Shown in pieces: positions 1 to 9,714 of a stretch of DNA of 64,000 nt; positions within the stretch are counted from its first letter, which is position 1; each line of letters begins with the position of its first letter. The translations under genes were made by a program, and so were the position numbers. The notes beneath the pieces are model-generated. The model saw only the letters and a list, made by a program, of their open reading frames with translations. It was not told the DNA's origin and did no database searches. The DNA is from an uncultured Gammaproteobacteria bacterium (GTDB taxonomy: Bacteria; Pseudomonadota; Gammaproteobacteria; UBA6429; Thiohalophilaceae), in the NCBI GenBank assembly GCA_937967995.1, contig CALBTB010000005.1, positions 186,001 through 250,000 on the forward strand, read 5' to 3'.

Positions 1-61
1 TTCTCCCTGTCTCAGGGATTGAGAACATCATATTTCATATTGGCTGAAAAGGAGTTTGGCT

Positions 62-1021
62 TTGTCACGTCTCATACATCAAATTCGCGACGTCATGCGT
101 TATAAACATTACAGCCGTCGCACCGAAGAATCATACATTCACTGGATTCGGCGTTTTATTGTTTTCCATAACAAGCAACATCCCAAGGATATGGGTAAAG
201 ACGAGGTTGTTAAATTTCTTACACACCTTGCTGTCAACCGACAGGTGGCGCCGTCCACTCAAAATCTGGCATTGTCATCGATTCTTTTTTTATACAAGGA
301 AGTGCTGAAAATAGAATTACCCTGGATCGATAATTTCCAGCGCGCCAAACGTTCTACGCATATTCCTGTAGTTTTTACCCGCGAAGAAATCAAACGCCTG
401 TTCGCACAACTCGATGGAACATACTGGCTGATGTTTTCCCTAATGTATGGCAGTGGCCTGCGCCTGATGGAATGTGTCCGCTTACGCGTAAAAGATATCG
501 ATTTCCATTATCGACAATTGATCATTCGTGACGGAAAAGGCAGCAAGGATCGCGTCACGGTTCTGCCAGCAACATTAATCGAACCTCTGCAAAACCATCT
601 GGCCCGCGTTAAGGTACGGCATGAACAGGACCTTGTGGATGGCTATGGTAAGGTGCATTTACCCTATGCGCTGGAGCGTAAGTACCCAAACGCAAGCCGT
701 ATGTTTGAATGGCAATATGTTTTTCCTGCCAAAACGATTGGCAAGGATCCACGTTCATCGCATGCAGGCCGCCATCATATTCATGAAACGGCTCTGCAGA
801 AACAGATTAAAAATGCTTTACGCAAAGCCAGAATTACCAAACCTGCCGGCACGCATACTTTACGCCATTCTTTTGCTACGCATTTACTCGAAGACGGCTA
901 TGACATTCGCACAGTGCAGGAGCTACTGGGCCATAAAGATGTAAAAACCACCCAGATTTATACCCATGTCTTGCAAAAAGGCGGTGGCGCAGTCCGTAGC
1001 CCGCTGGAACGGCTTGGTTAG
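62..1021 (+). CDS. intI: Integron integrase (tyrosine recombinase)
   Basis: IntI-type integrases recombine attC and attI sites to capture and shuffle gene cassettes. The 319-residue protein has the SAM-like N-terminal domain ([14 protein letters not shown]) and the catalytic set R134, H265-x-x-R268, H291 and Y300. It also has the extra segment at about 203-240 (ALERKYP, DPRS, RHH) that separates IntI from XerC/D. I chose TTG at 62 because a GGAG at 51-54 lies seven bases upstream; TTG at 56 is too close to that site. Integron cassettes normally lie on the attI side, upstream of intI, so any array would be left of the window. Downstream, the gene converges on ccmI and no attC-like sites are visible. 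It is a full-length, probably active chromosomal integron integrase. Confidence 0.9.
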   Translation: MSRLIHQIRDVMRYKHYSRRTEESYIHWIRRFIVFHNKQHPKDMGKDEVVKFLTHLAVNRQVAPSTQNLALSSILFLYKEVLKIELPWIDNFQRAKRSTHIPVVFTREEIKRLFAQLDGTYWLMFSLMYGSGLRLMECVRLRVKDIDFHYRQLIIRDGKGSKDRVTVLPATLIEPLQNHLARVKVRHEQDLVDGYGKVHLPYALERKYPNASRMFEWQYVFPAKTIGKDPRSSHAGRHHIHETALQKQIKNALRKARITKPAGTHTLRHSFATHLLEDGYDIRTVQELLGHKDVKTTQIYTHVLQKGGGAVRSPLERLG

Positions 1022-1056
1022 TAAAGTGAAAAAAGTCTGAAAATTTTTCGATTTGT

Positions 1057-2292
1057 TTATTTTACGGTCTTATTGATGTGTATTGTGGCAGTCTGGCCAG
1101 GCTGAACATCCACTAATTGTGATTCGGACTCAAAATCACCAGACTGGGCAATAGCATTACCGGTTTTGGATATGCGTGCACTGACACTCACTTGCTGAAA
1201 ACCGGATAGTTTCAAATTTGGCATCATCGCCATGTCATCGTTCAGTGTCACTTCTATCGGCAGATCACTGACTTTTTTCCTGACCACCGCCAGTGGCATC
1301 GGGGGCCCCTGTGGTGCACGCGCAAAAATAAACACGATGTCATTTGCATTGGCCTTTTGCTGTAGATCCGGTGACAGGCTCACACTGACCCTGATTTCAG
1401 CACTGCTCTGTGTTGTCTCCATTTCCGGCACCGGTTGACCGGATTGTTCCGCCGCGCGGGCAATCAGGCCTTTTACCTTGCTGAGTGAAGTTGGGTCATC
1501 ATTTAACAACGGCAGTAAACGCTGCCAGTGAGCAATCGCCTGTTGATAATCGCCCTGTTCTTCATAGGCCATGCCGGCCAGCCATAATCCCGTGGCATTG
1601 TTGGGTTCCATTTGCAGTGCTTTTTTGATCAGCTCAAACGGCTTGCCGGACAGGCGACCACCATTGAGCATGGTCAGTGCATCCGCGTAACTGAGTAACA
1701 CCGAAGGATGATCACCGACCAGCGCATGGACTTTTTCCAGCGCCTGGCTGGCTTCCTGATAACGACCCATCGTCATATAGCTGCGGCCTAATAAAAACCA
1801 GCCCTGCGCATCATTGGGATTTTGTTCAAGGCGTTGTTCCAGTTGCGCCACCATCACATCCACCGATGGCATGCCATCAGCCGTACCATGTTCGGCTGTC
1901 GTTTCGCTGCCGCTTTTTGCCATGCGCATATCGATCGCCTGGGGTTGGCCGAGCTGGAAATACATCAGGATCGTGATAGCGGGAACGAGCAGTACCAGTG
2001 TGATGATCAGCCTGTATGCCGGATGACGTGATGCGGTTGCCTTCTGCTCGGATTGTTGAACATCATTCAGGAGTGCCCGTTCCAGTTCCCGTTGCGCCTG
2101 GGTAAACTGTTCGTCTGTAATGTTTCCGCTGTCTTTTTCCGCCTGTAGCTCGGCCAGTCTTTCCCGCGCAATCTGAATATTCTGCTGATCCTGATCGATG
2201 TCACGTTGTTTACCTTTGCCTAACAAAGCCGGTAACACGAATGCCAGTGCAAGCAGTATCATGACGACCGCGAACAACCAGAATAACATCAT
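1057..2292 (-). CDS. ccmI: CcmI-like cytochrome c biogenesis protein
   Basis: CcmI chaperones apocytochrome c to the CcmFH haem lyase in the System I pathway. The 411-residue protein starts with a membrane helix and a short periplasmic stretch. A cytoplasmic coiled-coil region (about 30-75) follows, then a second membrane helix near residues 95-112. TPR repeats start near residue 145 (GWFLLGRSYMTMGRYQEA, GLWLAGMAYEEQGDY), and a C-terminal periplasmic beta-rich domain follows. This is the usual CcmI layout. Its start overlaps the end of ccmH by four bases, so the two are translationally coupled, and it is the last gene of the leftward ccm operon. Confidence 0.92.
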   Translation of the reverse strand: MMLFWLFAVVMILLALAFVLPALLGKGKQRDIDQDQQNIQIARERLAELQAEKDSGNITDEQFTQAQRELERALLNDVQQSEQKATASRHPAYRLIITLVLLVPAITILMYFQLGQPQAIDMRMAKSGSETTAEHGTADGMPSVDVMVAQLEQRLEQNPNDAQGWFLLGRSYMTMGRYQEASQALEKVHALVGDHPSVLLSYADALTMLNGGRLSGKPFELIKKALQMEPNNATGLWLAGMAYEEQGDYQQAIAHWQRLLPLLNDDPTSLSKVKGLIARAAEQSGQPVPEMETTQSSAEIRVSVSLSPDLQQKANANDIVFIFARAPQGPPMPLAVVRKKVSDLPIEVTLNDDMAMMPNLKLSGFQQVSVSARISKTGNAIAQSGDFESESQLVDVQPGQTATIHINKTVK

Positions 2293-2753
2293 GATTGTTT
2301 GTCCTTACTGTTTTCCTGCAACAAATGTTGCGCCGTGTTGTGTTCATCCTCATTGAGATCAGGCACCTGTTTATTCTGTCGACGTATCACCAGCATTAAC
2401 ACGATTACACCAATAACAAATAATAAAAACGGTCCCACCCACAATACCAGGGTGCTGCTTTTTAGTGGCGGTTTGTACAGCACAAAATCGCCATAGCGCT
2501 GCACCATGTAGGCAATAATCTCTTCATCGCTTTTACCGGCGTTGATCATTTCAAATATCTGCGCCCGTAAATCCTTGGCCAGGTCCGCGTCGGAATCAGC
2601 CAGGTTCTGGTTCTGACAAACCAGGCAGCGCAATTCATTAATCAACACCTTGAACCGTTGTTCCTGTTCGGCTTTGTCAAACGAGCGTATTTCCACGCCG
2701 GCCTGCAAAGCGCCACCAATAACAAACAGCATTAATGCAATCCAGATTTTCAT
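2289..2753 (-). CDS. ccmH: CcmH thiol-disulfide oxidoreductase subunit of the haem lyase
   Basis: CcmH (the NrfF/CcmH/CycL family) reduces the CxxCH cysteines of apocytochrome c so that CcmF can attach haem. The 154-residue protein has a signal sequence, the family motif LRCLVCQNQN with C43 and C46, and a C-terminal membrane helix at about 100-123. It is the short single-domain form; the TPR part found fused in E. coli CcmH is the separate ccmI here. Both ends overlap neighbouring ccm genes by four bases. Confidence 0.95.
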   Translation of the reverse strand: MKIWIALMLFVIGGALQAGVEIRSFDKAEQEQRFKVLINELRCLVCQNQNLADSDADLAKDLRAQIFEMINAGKSDEEIIAYMVQRYGDFVLYKPPLKSSTLVLWVGPFLLFVIGVIVLMLVIRRQNKQVPDLNEDEHNTAQHLLQENSKDKQS

Positions 2754-3289
2754 GCCGCTTCCTGGTTAAGTTTTTTGACTAACGGAATGAGGGTTTGCTC
2801 GACGTCTTTTTCTGTTATCGGGCCGGTAAACTTGTGCCGAATAATTCCCTGTTTGTCGATGACAAACGTTTCCGGTACACCGTACACACCCCAGTCAATA
2901 CCGGCACGACCATCCTGATCCACCACACTGGCCTTATACGGATTACCCAGTCGCTTCAGCCAGGTGATCGCATTGTCCGTGTCATCCTTGTAATTCAGGC
3001 CGATAATGTCCACCAGGTTTTTCGAGGCCAGTCGATTCAATACTTCATGCTCGGCCCGGCAGGATACACACCAGGATGCCCACACATTCAGAATCCAGAC
3101 CCGACCCCTGAACTGTTGTGGGCTGACTTGCTGTCCGGCCTGCAGTAACTGCGGTAAATTAAATTCCGGTGCCGGCTTGTTGATAAAGGGAGACGGGACT
3201 TCACGTGGATTGAGTGTCAGGCCGACGCCGAGCAGAATGATCAGGATAACAAAAATACCCAGCGGTAACAGAAACTGCCAGCGACGCAT
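2750..3289 (-). CDS. ccmG: CcmG/DsbE periplasmic thioredoxin
   Basis: CcmG passes reducing equivalents from the CcdA/DsbD system to CcmH or directly to apocytochrome c. It is 179 residues with an N-terminal membrane anchor (about 5-24) and a thioredoxin fold with WASWCVSC (C74 and C77). The central GVYGVPETFVID segment holds the family's cis-proline. The WCVSC active site is slightly different from the common WCxxC of E. coli DsbE (CPTC). It overlaps ccmH by four bases and abuts ccmF, as in most ccm operons. Confidence 0.94.
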   Translation of the reverse strand: MRRWQFLLPLGIFVILIILLGVGLTLNPREVPSPFINKPAPEFNLPQLLQAGQQVSPQQFRGRVWILNVWASWCVSCRAEHEVLNRLASKNLVDIIGLNYKDDTDNAITWLKRLGNPYKASVVDQDGRAGIDWGVYGVPETFVIDKQGIIRHKFTGPITEKDVEQTLIPLVKKLNQEAA

Positions 3290-5274
3290 CAGCTAGTGGC
3301 CTCACCCATCGCGGCTGTTTTTGTTTGTGGTGCCGTGCGTTTTGCTAACTGGCGATAACGGCGATCACTGGCGGCCAGCAATCCACCTGCCGCCATGAAT
3401 ATGGCGCCCAGCCAGATCCAGCGAATGAACGGTTTATGATACAGGCGCAATGTCCAGGCACCTTCGTTACCGCGCGGCTCACCCAGCGCAACAAACAGAT
3501 CGCGAAACAGTCCGGCGTCGATGGCCGCTTCAGTCATGGGACTTTGTTGCACACGATAAATGCGTTTTTCCGGATACAGCTCGGCAATGACCTGATCGTT
3601 ACGGCTTACCACCACCTTACCCTGATCGGCACGATAGTTTGGGCCATCGACGGTTTTCGCACCTTCAAAACGAAACTGGTAATCGGCCAGCTGGTAACTT
3701 TCGCCGGAACTGATATGCACATCTTTTTCCGAACTGTATAGCGACGTCAGGGTGACACCAATGGTAAACACGGCAACGCCCACATGCGCCACACTCATTC
3801 CGTAAAAACCGGCCGGAATCGTGCGCAAGGTTTGCCAGGAAAAGCCTCGCGCTTTAATTCTGTCATACAGGCCAAGCCAGACAGTACTGATGACCCACAA
3901 TGCCAGTACCACGCCAACCAGCGCCATAACCTTCACACTCGGAGCCATTAACACGATCAACGCGATACCCACGACAACACTCAGTATTGCCGCCATGCGG
4001 GTTTTTTTGACTAACCGGCCCAGGCTATCCTGTTTCCAGCGCGCCAGTGCGCCAAACCCGACCAGTATCAGTAAAGGCAATGTCAGTGGTACAAACACGC
4101 TATTGAAATACGGCGGGCCAACCGAAATTTTGCCCAGACCAAATGCGTCTATGGCAATCGGGTATAACGTTCCCAGCAAGATACTCGCGGCGACCACCAC
4201 GAGAATCACATTGTTTAACAGCAGCGCCGTGTCACGGGAAATGAGTTCAAAGCGTCCGCTACTGCGAATCGCCGGTGCACGCCAGGCATAAATTGCCAGT
4301 GACGTACCCACCACCAGGACGAGGAAGATCAGAATAAATACACCACGACTGGGATCGCTGGCAAAAGCATGCACGGAGGTCAGCACGCCGGAACGAACCA
4401 GGAAGGTACCCAACAAACTGAGTGAAAAGGCAAAGATGGCCAGCAACACCGTCCAGGCCTTGAAGTTACCGCGTTTTTCCGTCACGGCCAGCGAATGCAT
4501 TAACGCGGTACCGACCAGCCACGGCATGAACGAGGCATTTTCAACCGGGTCCCAGAACCACCAGCCGCCCCAGCCCAGTTCGTAATAGGCCCACCAGCTA
4601 CCCAGTGCAATACCAAGCGTTAAAAAGATCCACGCCACGTTTGTCCATGGCCGGGACCAGCGCGCCCAGGCACTATCGAGTCGCCCGCCTAACATCGCCG
4701 CGATCGCAAAAGCAAAGGCAACGGAAAATCCGACATAACCCATGTATAACATCGGCGGATGAATCACCAGGCCCGGGTCCTGTAACAGGGGATTCAGGTC
4801 ACGCCCTTCCGCAGGCACAGGAAATAAGCGATCAAACGGATTGGATGTCAGTATCATGAACAACAGAAATCCAACACTGACCACGCCCATTACGGCCAGC
4901 ACACGCGCCAGCATGACTTCCGGAATACTGCGATTAAAGACGGTGACGGCACCGGCCCACACTGCCAGTATCAACGCCCACAACAACAACGACCCTTCAT
5001 GCGCACCCCACACCGCGGATATACGGTACACCAGTGGCAGGGCCGTATTGGAATTGTGCGCCACGTAGGCAACGGAAAAATCATGCGTAATAAACGCGTA
5101 AGTGAGAAAAATAAACGCCAGCACCAGGAATAATAATTGTGCCCGCGCGGCCGGCCGTGCCACCGCTACCCAGTTCCAGCGTCCGAGTGCGGTACCGGCT
5201 AATGGGACGATGGCCTGTATCAACGCCATGCATAGCGCAAGTATTAACGCGACCTGTCCAAGCTCCGGAATCAT
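3289..5274 (-). CDS. ccmF: CcmF haem lyase large membrane subunit
   Basis: CcmF takes haem from holo-CcmE and ligates it to apocytochrome c. The 661-residue polytopic protein carries the tryptophan-rich WWD domain (WGGWWFWDPVENASFMPWL, about residues 235-253) in the periplasmic face. Conserved histidines lie in HEGSLLLW (about 92) and LVIHPPMLYMGYVG (about 170). Many hydrophobic segments and a C-terminal periplasmic domain between the last helices complete the family architecture. Length is normal. It ends at the start of ccmG and overlaps ccmE by four bases. Confidence 0.96.
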   Translation of the reverse strand: MIPELGQVALILALCMALIQAIVPLAGTALGRWNWVAVARPAARAQLLFLVLAFIFLTYAFITHDFSVAYVAHNSNTALPLVYRISAVWGAHEGSLLLWALILAVWAGAVTVFNRSIPEVMLARVLAVMGVVSVGFLLFMILTSNPFDRLFPVPAEGRDLNPLLQDPGLVIHPPMLYMGYVGFSVAFAFAIAAMLGGRLDSAWARWSRPWTNVAWIFLTLGIALGSWWAYYELGWGGWWFWDPVENASFMPWLVGTALMHSLAVTEKRGNFKAWTVLLAIFAFSLSLLGTFLVRSGVLTSVHAFASDPSRGVFILIFLVLVVGTSLAIYAWRAPAIRSSGRFELISRDTALLLNNVILVVVAASILLGTLYPIAIDAFGLGKISVGPPYFNSVFVPLTLPLLILVGFGALARWKQDSLGRLVKKTRMAAILSVVVGIALIVLMAPSVKVMALVGVVLALWVISTVWLGLYDRIKARGFSWQTLRTIPAGFYGMSVAHVGVAVFTIGVTLTSLYSSEKDVHISSGESYQLADYQFRFEGAKTVDGPNYRADQGKVVVSRNDQVIAELYPEKRIYRVQQSPMTEAAIDAGLFRDLFVALGEPRGNEGAWTLRLYHKPFIRWIWLGAIFMAAGGLLAASDRRYRQLAKRTAPQTKTAAMGEATS

Positions 5275-5726
5275 GGTGTTGTTGCGCCTTTCATTTTCTC
5301 ACCCATGGATTTTTGCATCGCGTCTCTGACTTCCGGCGGCATGTAGTTTTCATCGTGTTTGGCCAGCACTTCGTCCGCCATAAACTGACCATTTGCATTT
5401 AGCCGACCCATGGCCACAATGCCCTGTCCTTCACGAAACAGATCCGGCAGAATGCCATCATAGACCACGGTAACGTTATTCACGTTGTCAGTCAGGTCAA
5501 ATTTTACGATGACACTATCCTCTGCCTTGCTGACACTGCCATCCACCACCATACCACCTAGTCGAAACAACGTATTATTTGGCACCTTGCCCTGTGAGAC
5601 TTCAGTCGGGGTAAAGAAAAACATCAGGTTCTGATTAAACGCATATAATGCAAAACCGGTGGCGATGCCAACACCGATCACCAGTGAAATGATCAGTGTC
5701 AGGCGTTTTTTACGGGCCGGTGTCAT
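5271..5726 (-). CDS. ccmE: CcmE haem chaperone
   Basis: CcmE binds haem covalently in the periplasm and hands it to CcmF. The 151-residue protein has an N-terminal membrane anchor (about 8-28) and an OB-fold domain with FRLGGMV. The haem-binding motif LAKHDENYMPPE has H124 as the covalent attachment site and Y128 as the likely axial ligand, equivalent to the His/Tyr pair of E. coli CcmE. It sits between ccmF and ccmD, and its ATG overlaps the ccmD stop. Confidence 0.96.
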   Translation of the reverse strand: MTPARKKRLTLIISLVIGVGIATGFALYAFNQNLMFFFTPTEVSQGKVPNNTLFRLGGMVVDGSVSKAEDSVIVKFDLTDNVNNVTVVYDGILPDLFREGQGIVAMGRLNANGQFMADEVLAKHDENYMPPEVRDAMQKSMGEKMKGATTP

Positions 5727-5893
5727 GTATTCTGCTCCATCTGTTTATGGCGGCGTGTCAACTTGCGTAATTGCTGGCGATGTTGATACTGCGGCAAAAA
5801 CAGGTTTAATAATAAAACGATGAATGCAATGCCGTACGAACCCCAGACATAAAAGGCATAACCACCCATGTGAAAAAATTCAGCCAGACTCAT
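5723..5893 (-). CDS. ccmD: CcmD small haem exporter subunit
   Basis: CcmD is a small membrane protein that stabilises the CcmABC/CcmE complex and helps release holo-CcmE. This 56-residue reading frame begins MSLAEFFHMGGYAFYVWGSY, then has a single hydrophobic helix (GIAFIVLLLNLFLPQ) and a basic tail (RRHKQMEQ). The FFxMGGYxxYVWxSYG start is typical of CcmD. It overlaps ccmC at its start and ccmE at its stop through ATGA junctions, so both position and sequence support it despite its small size. Confidence 0.93.
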   Translation of the reverse strand: MSLAEFFHMGGYAFYVWGSYGIAFIVLLLNLFLPQYQHRQQLRKLTRRHKQMEQNT

Positions 5894-6630
5894 TTTCCTG
5901 TCACCATTTCCGCTACCCAGCGACTGTTACGCTCACGCACGAGCAATTCATTACGCGCACGCATTAATAACGTCACCACATAATACAGTTTGAAACCCAC
6001 GGCCATGAGCAGTAACGGAATCAACATGCTCAGATGGATGGAGGGCTTATCAAACTTGGTGACGGTCGGACCCTGATGCAGGGTATTCCACCATTCCACC
6101 GAATAATGAATGATCGGAATATTTACCACACCTACCAGCGCCAGTATCGCAATGGCCCGTGATGCCGTGCGCTTGTCCTCGATGGCACCGTATAGTGCCA
6201 TGATACCCAGGTATAAAAACAACAATATCAGTTCTGACGTGAGGCGTGCATCCCAGACCCAGTAGGTTCCCCACATGGGTTTACCCCACAAGGAACCGGT
6301 CACCAGTGCCAGAAAGGTAAAAGCGGCGCCGATGGGCGCACTGCTGATGGTCATCACTTCAGCCAGTTTAATGCGCCAGATCAGACCGATGGCACCGGCC
6401 CCAGCCATGACCATATATATAAAGAGTGACATCCAGGCACTGGGGACATGCACATAGATAATGCGAAAACCTTCGCCCTGCTGGTAATCCGCCGGTGCCA
6501 GCACCAGGCCACCATACAATCCGGCCAGCAGCAACAGCAAACACAAGCCGCCCAGCCACGGTATCAGTCGGCCGACAAGCCGGTAAAAATGCGGTGGTGA
6601 CGCCAATTTATGTAGAAATTTCATGATCAT
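5890..6630 (-). CDS. ccmC: CcmC haem delivery protein
   Basis: CcmC is an integral membrane protein that, with CcmA, B and D, loads haem onto CcmE. The 246-residue protein has six hydrophobic segments. Its WWD-type signature WGTYWVWDARLTSELILL (about 122-139) is flanked by conserved histidines in IYVHVPSAWMSL (near 60) and IIHYSVEWWNTLHQG (near 180). A second in-frame ATG two codons downstream gives MKFLHKLASPP and could be the real start. It lies seven bases after ccmB. Confidence 0.95.
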   Translation of the reverse strand: MIMKFLHKLASPPHFYRLVGRLIPWLGGLCLLLLLAGLYGGLVLAPADYQQGEGFRIIYVHVPSAWMSLFIYMVMAGAGAIGLIWRIKLAEVMTISSAPIGAAFTFLALVTGSLWGKPMWGTYWVWDARLTSELILLFLYLGIMALYGAIEDKRTASRAIAILALVGVVNIPIIHYSVEWWNTLHQGPTVTKFDKPSIHLSMLIPLLLMAVGFKLYYVVTLLMRARNELLVRERNSRWVAEMVTGK

Positions 6631-6637
6631 GGCAGTG

Positions 6638-7321
6638 TTAACTCAAACTCATACGCAGCGCGGCGGCGGTGGCAAGCGGTGCCAGGGTCAGCGACAGTAC
6701 CAACAATGCCGCCAGCATGGCCAGTTGTCCAGTCACCGGCATACCCGACATGGCCGTGTCGACCGCGTTACTGGCAAAAATCAATACCGGGACATAGAGC
6801 GGCAGGACCAGTAACGACAGGATAACACCACTGCGCCGTAAACCGACAGTCAATGCGACGCCGATGGCACCTATCAGGCTCAACACCGGCGTTCCCAGTA
6901 ACAGGCTCAGCATGAGCACACCCACCATGTCCGCCGGCAGACCCAGCAGCAAGGCCAGTAGTGGCGAGACAATTAATAACGGTAAGCCGGTAATCAGCCA
7001 GTGCGCCAGGACTTTGGTAATCACCAGCAGGGAAACCGGGTGCGCACTAAGTAATAGTTGCTCGAGTGTACCGTCTTCAAAGTCGCTACGAAACAAATGA
7101 TCCAATGACAACAACGCAGCCAGTAATGCCGCCACCCAGATAATACCGGGTGCGATACTTTGTAACAGTTTTGCATCGGCCCCGATACCTAACGGAAACA
7201 GCGTGGTTATCAGTACAAAGAAAAGTATCGGGTTAGCCAGTTCACTGCGACGCCGTACCGCGAGCAATAAATCCCGTTTGAGTAAGGCATAAAGCGCGCG
7301 TGTTAAGGAAAGTTCATTCAT
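6638..7321 (-). CDS. ccmB: CcmB haem exporter permease
   Basis: CcmB is the membrane partner of the ATPase CcmA. The 227-residue protein has six predicted membrane helices. The family pattern near the N-terminus is a basic LLKRDLLLAVRRRSELANPILFF stretch, and FRSDFEDGTLEQLLLSAHP follows in the first cytoplasmic loop. It overlaps ccmA by four bases, as expected for subunits made in fixed ratio. Confidence 0.94.
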   Translation of the reverse strand: MNELSLTRALYALLKRDLLLAVRRRSELANPILFFVLITTLFPLGIGADAKLLQSIAPGIIWVAALLAALLSLDHLFRSDFEDGTLEQLLLSAHPVSLLVITKVLAHWLITGLPLLIVSPLLALLLGLPADMVGVLMLSLLLGTPVLSLIGAIGVALTVGLRRSGVILSLLVLPLYVPVLIFASNAVDTAMSGMPVTGQLAMLAALLVLSLTLAPLATAAALRMSLS

Positions 7322-7965
7322 GTGGACAAATTGATTCGCTGCACATACTGGTTGTCGAGATTAACGGCATGGTGTGATGTCATGACGACCATGCCACCTG
7401 ATGTGATGTGTTGTTCAATCAACGCTTCGCAAAATGCTACACCCTGTGTATCGAGTGACGTAAACGGTTCATCGAGAATCCATAGTGGTGCCTGCGTGAT
7501 TAACAGTCTTCCCAGCGCTACGCGCCGGCGTTGCCCGGCGGATAACATGCGGCACATATCATCATGGTGCGCGCTTAATTTTAATTGTTCCAGAACTGTA
7601 TCTATCGAAACATTGGCCGGTCTGCCCATTGCCCGAGCCATATTTAAATTCTCAGCAACACTTAATTCGAGTTTGATACCGTCAGTGTGGCCGACATAGG
7701 CAAGTTGATGCGTGTATTCACCACCCAGGCGCTGAATGGATTCACCACACCAGCTGACTTCGCCATCATCTGCCAGCCGAATGCCACACAGGATTTTTAA
7801 CAGGGACGTCTTGCCACTGCCGTTGCGACCTTCGACCAGTAGCACCTGGTGTGGCCGCAGCTCGAAATCCAGATGTTGAAACAACAGGCGATCATTGCGT
7901 TCGCAGGATAAACCCTGAACGTTCAGTATGGGTGACGGTATCTGTTCCGCTTTTTCCTGCAACAT
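7318..7965 (-). CDS. ccmA: CcmA ABC transporter ATPase
   Basis: CcmA powers release of holo-CcmE from the CcmC/D complex. The 215-residue ATPase has Walker A EGRNGSGKTSLLK (about 44-56), the signature LSAGQRRRVALGRLL, Walker B LWILDEPFTSLD and a switch histidine in VVMTSHH. It is the first gene of the nine-gene leftward ccm operon. The 170-base gap to glnA upstream holds the glnA terminator and presumably the ccm promoter, which I could not place with confidence. Confidence 0.94.
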   Translation of the reverse strand: MLQEKAEQIPSPILNVQGLSCERNDRLLFQHLDFELRPHQVLLVEGRNGSGKTSLLKILCGIRLADDGEVSWCGESIQRLGGEYTHQLAYVGHTDGIKLELSVAENLNMARAMGRPANVSIDTVLEQLKLSAHHDDMCRMLSAGQRRRVALGRLLITQAPLWILDEPFTSLDTQGVAFCEALIEQHITSGGMVVMTSHHAVNLDNQYVQRINLST

Positions 7966-8088
7966 TTATTTAATTTCAGAGACGATTATGATTTTGATCT
8001 GACTATACGTTAAATGGCTCGAATTGTATGTTAATACACGTCAATATCAGCAAATTAGTAAATCCTTACTCATCGGTGCAACGAAAAA

Positions 8089-8112
8089 AAACGCCCCTGA
8101 AAAGGGGCGTTT
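8089..8112 (-). terminator. glnA rho-independent terminator
   Basis: A nine-base-pair perfect stem (AAACGCCCC / GGGGCGTTT) with a six-base loop is followed, reading leftward, by a run of seven U. It lies just after the glnA stop at 8136. Reading rightward it is followed by TCGTTTT, so weak bidirectional action is possible. Confidence 0.88.
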
Positions 8113-8135
8113 CGTTTTACTGCCTGTATCAGCAA

Positions 8136-9542
8136 TTACATGCTGTAGTACATGTCGAACTCGACCGGATGGGTGGTCATACGCAGGCGTGTGACTTCTT
8201 CCATCTTCAGATCGATGTAGGCATCGATCACGTCGTCGGTGAACACGCCGCCCTGTGTCAGGAAGGCGCGATCGTTGCTGAGTTCTTCCAGTGCCTGGTC
8301 GAAAGCATGACAAACGGTCGGAACGTTGGCCAGTTCTTCCGGTGGCAGGTCATACAGGTTCTTGTCCATCGCATCGCCCGGATGGATCTTGTTCTGAATA
8401 CCGTCCAGACCAGCCATTAACATGGCAGAGAAGGCCAGGTATGGGTTGGCAGTCGGATCCGGGAAACGTACTTCGATACGACGGCCTTTTGGATTGGCCA
8501 CGTAAGGAATACGAATTGATGCAGAACGGTTTCGGGCTGAGTAAGCCAGCAGAACCGGTGCTTCAAAACCGGGAACCAGACGCTTGTAAGAGTTGGTTGA
8601 CGCGTTGGTCAGGGCATTCAGGGCACGGGCGTGCTTGATAATACCACCAATATAATAGAGCGCGGTTTCAGACAGACCGGCATAGCCGTCACCGGCAAAG
8701 ATGTTGGTGCCGTCTTTGGCTAATGACTGGTGACAGTGCATACCGGAACCGTTATCGCCCACTAATGGCTTCGGCATAAAGGTTGCGGTTTTGCCATAGG
8801 CGTGCGCGACGTTCTGCACAACATACTTCAGACGCTGGTTCCAGTCGGCGCGGGTAACCAGTGTGTTGAACATGGTACCGATTTCACACTGACCGGCGGT
8901 CGCCACTTCGTGGTGATGGACTTCAACGGTGACACCCATTTCTTCCATTGCCAGACACATGGCGGAACGAATATCGTGTAATGAATCAACCGGTGGTACC
9001 GGGAAGTAACCACCTTTCACACCCGGGCGGTGACCGATGTTGCCTTCTTCAAAGACTTTCTCGGAGTTCCACTCGGCTTCTTCGGAATCCACCTTGACGA
9101 ATGAACCGCTCATGTCGGAACCCCAACGCACGTCGTCAAGAATGAAGAATTCCGGTTCCGGTCCAAAGAACGCGGTATCGGCAATGCCTGTCGACTTCAG
9201 GTAGGCTTCGGCACGCTTGGCCAGGGAGCGTGGGTCACGCTCGTAACCTTCCATTGTGTTCGGTTCGATAACGTCACAGGTCAGGATCAGGGTCGGTTCA
9301 TCGGTGAACGGGTCCATCACTGCGCTGGCGGCGTCGGGCATTAATAACATGTCCGAGGCTTCGATACCTTTCCAGCCGGAAATTGACGAGCCGTCAAACG
9401 GCTTGCCATCTTTAAACATATCCTCATCCACTACGCTGGAAGGGACAGAAACATGCTGTTCCTTGCCTCGTGTGTCGGTGAATCGGAAATCAACGAATTT
9501 CACGTTGTTTTCCTTCATCATTTTCATTACGTCGTCAGACAT
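8136..9542 (-). CDS. glnA: Glutamine synthetase type I
   Basis: GlnA makes glutamine from glutamate, ammonia and ATP and is the main nitrogen-assimilation enzyme. The 468-residue protein aligns end to end with the E. coli enzyme. It has DGSSIxGWKG, the metal/glutamate residues in GPEPEFF and NGSGMHCH, the ATP motif [22 protein letters not shown], and NLYDLPPEE with Tyr397, the residue adenylylated by GlnE. I start at ATG 9542 because GGAGG lies six bases upstream and homologues begin there; an upstream ATG six codons earlier has no good ribosome site. The promoter region carries sigma-54 and NtrC sites, so expression should rise under nitrogen limitation. ntrB/ntrC are not next door. Confidence 0.97.
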   Translation of the reverse strand: MSDDVMKMMKENNVKFVDFRFTDTRGKEQHVSVPSSVVDEDMFKDGKPFDGSSISGWKGIEASDMLLMPDAASAVMDPFTDEPTLILTCDVIEPNTMEGYERDPRSLAKRAEAYLKSTGIADTAFFGPEPEFFILDDVRWGSDMSGSFVKVDSEEAEWNSEKVFEEGNIGHRPGVKGGYFPVPPVDSLHDIRSAMCLAMEEMGVTVEVHHHEVATAGQCEIGTMFNTLVTRADWNQRLKYVVQNVAHAYGKTATFMPKPLVGDNGSGMHCHQSLAKDGTNIFAGDGYAGLSETALYYIGGIIKHARALNALTNASTNSYKRLVPGFEAPVLLAYSARNRSASIRIPYVANPKGRRIEVRFPDPTANPYLAFSAMLMAGLDGIQNKIHPGDAMDKNLYDLPPEELANVPTVCHAFDQALEELSNDRAFLTQGGVFTDDVIDAYIDLKMEEVTRLRMTTHPVEFDMYYSM

Positions 9543-9616
9543 TGGGGTCCTCCAATTCAAACAGTTGATACTCTCCTCAGCACGAGGCCACGGAATACTT
9601 TTGTGCAGCTTTTGAG

Positions 9617-9632
9617 TGCATGAACTATGCCA
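9617..9632 (-). promoter_or_regulatory. Sigma-54 promoter of glnA
   Basis: On the minus strand TGGCATAGTTCATGCA has the GG and GC doublets twelve bases apart, as RpoN (-24/-12) promoters require. It matches the TGGCAC-N5-TTGCA consensus apart from T for C after TGGCA and A for T before TGCA. Transcription would start near 9606, leaving a leader of about 63 bases before the glnA ATG. Two NtrC-type sites lie upstream. Confidence 0.8.
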
Positions 9633-9683
9633 CTCAATAAATCATTGAAATCGTTATAGATTTGTTTTGATTCAGCCCCGTCT

Positions 9684-9700
9684 TGCACTATTACGGTGCT
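9684..9700. promoter_or_regulatory. NtrC-type enhancer site, promoter-proximal
   Basis: TGCACTATTACGGTGCT fits the NtrC dyad TGCAC-N7-GTGCA with one mismatch at the last base. Its centre is about 86 bases upstream of the predicted sigma-54 start. A second copy lies 31 bases further upstream. Confidence 0.75.
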
Positions 9701-9714
9701 ATAGTTTTGGTGTA

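Noticed and set aside
3..18. Six-base inverted repeat with a TCT loop just before intI
   Set aside because: It is too short to call attI, a LexA site or a terminator, and the rest of the intI upstream region is outside the window.
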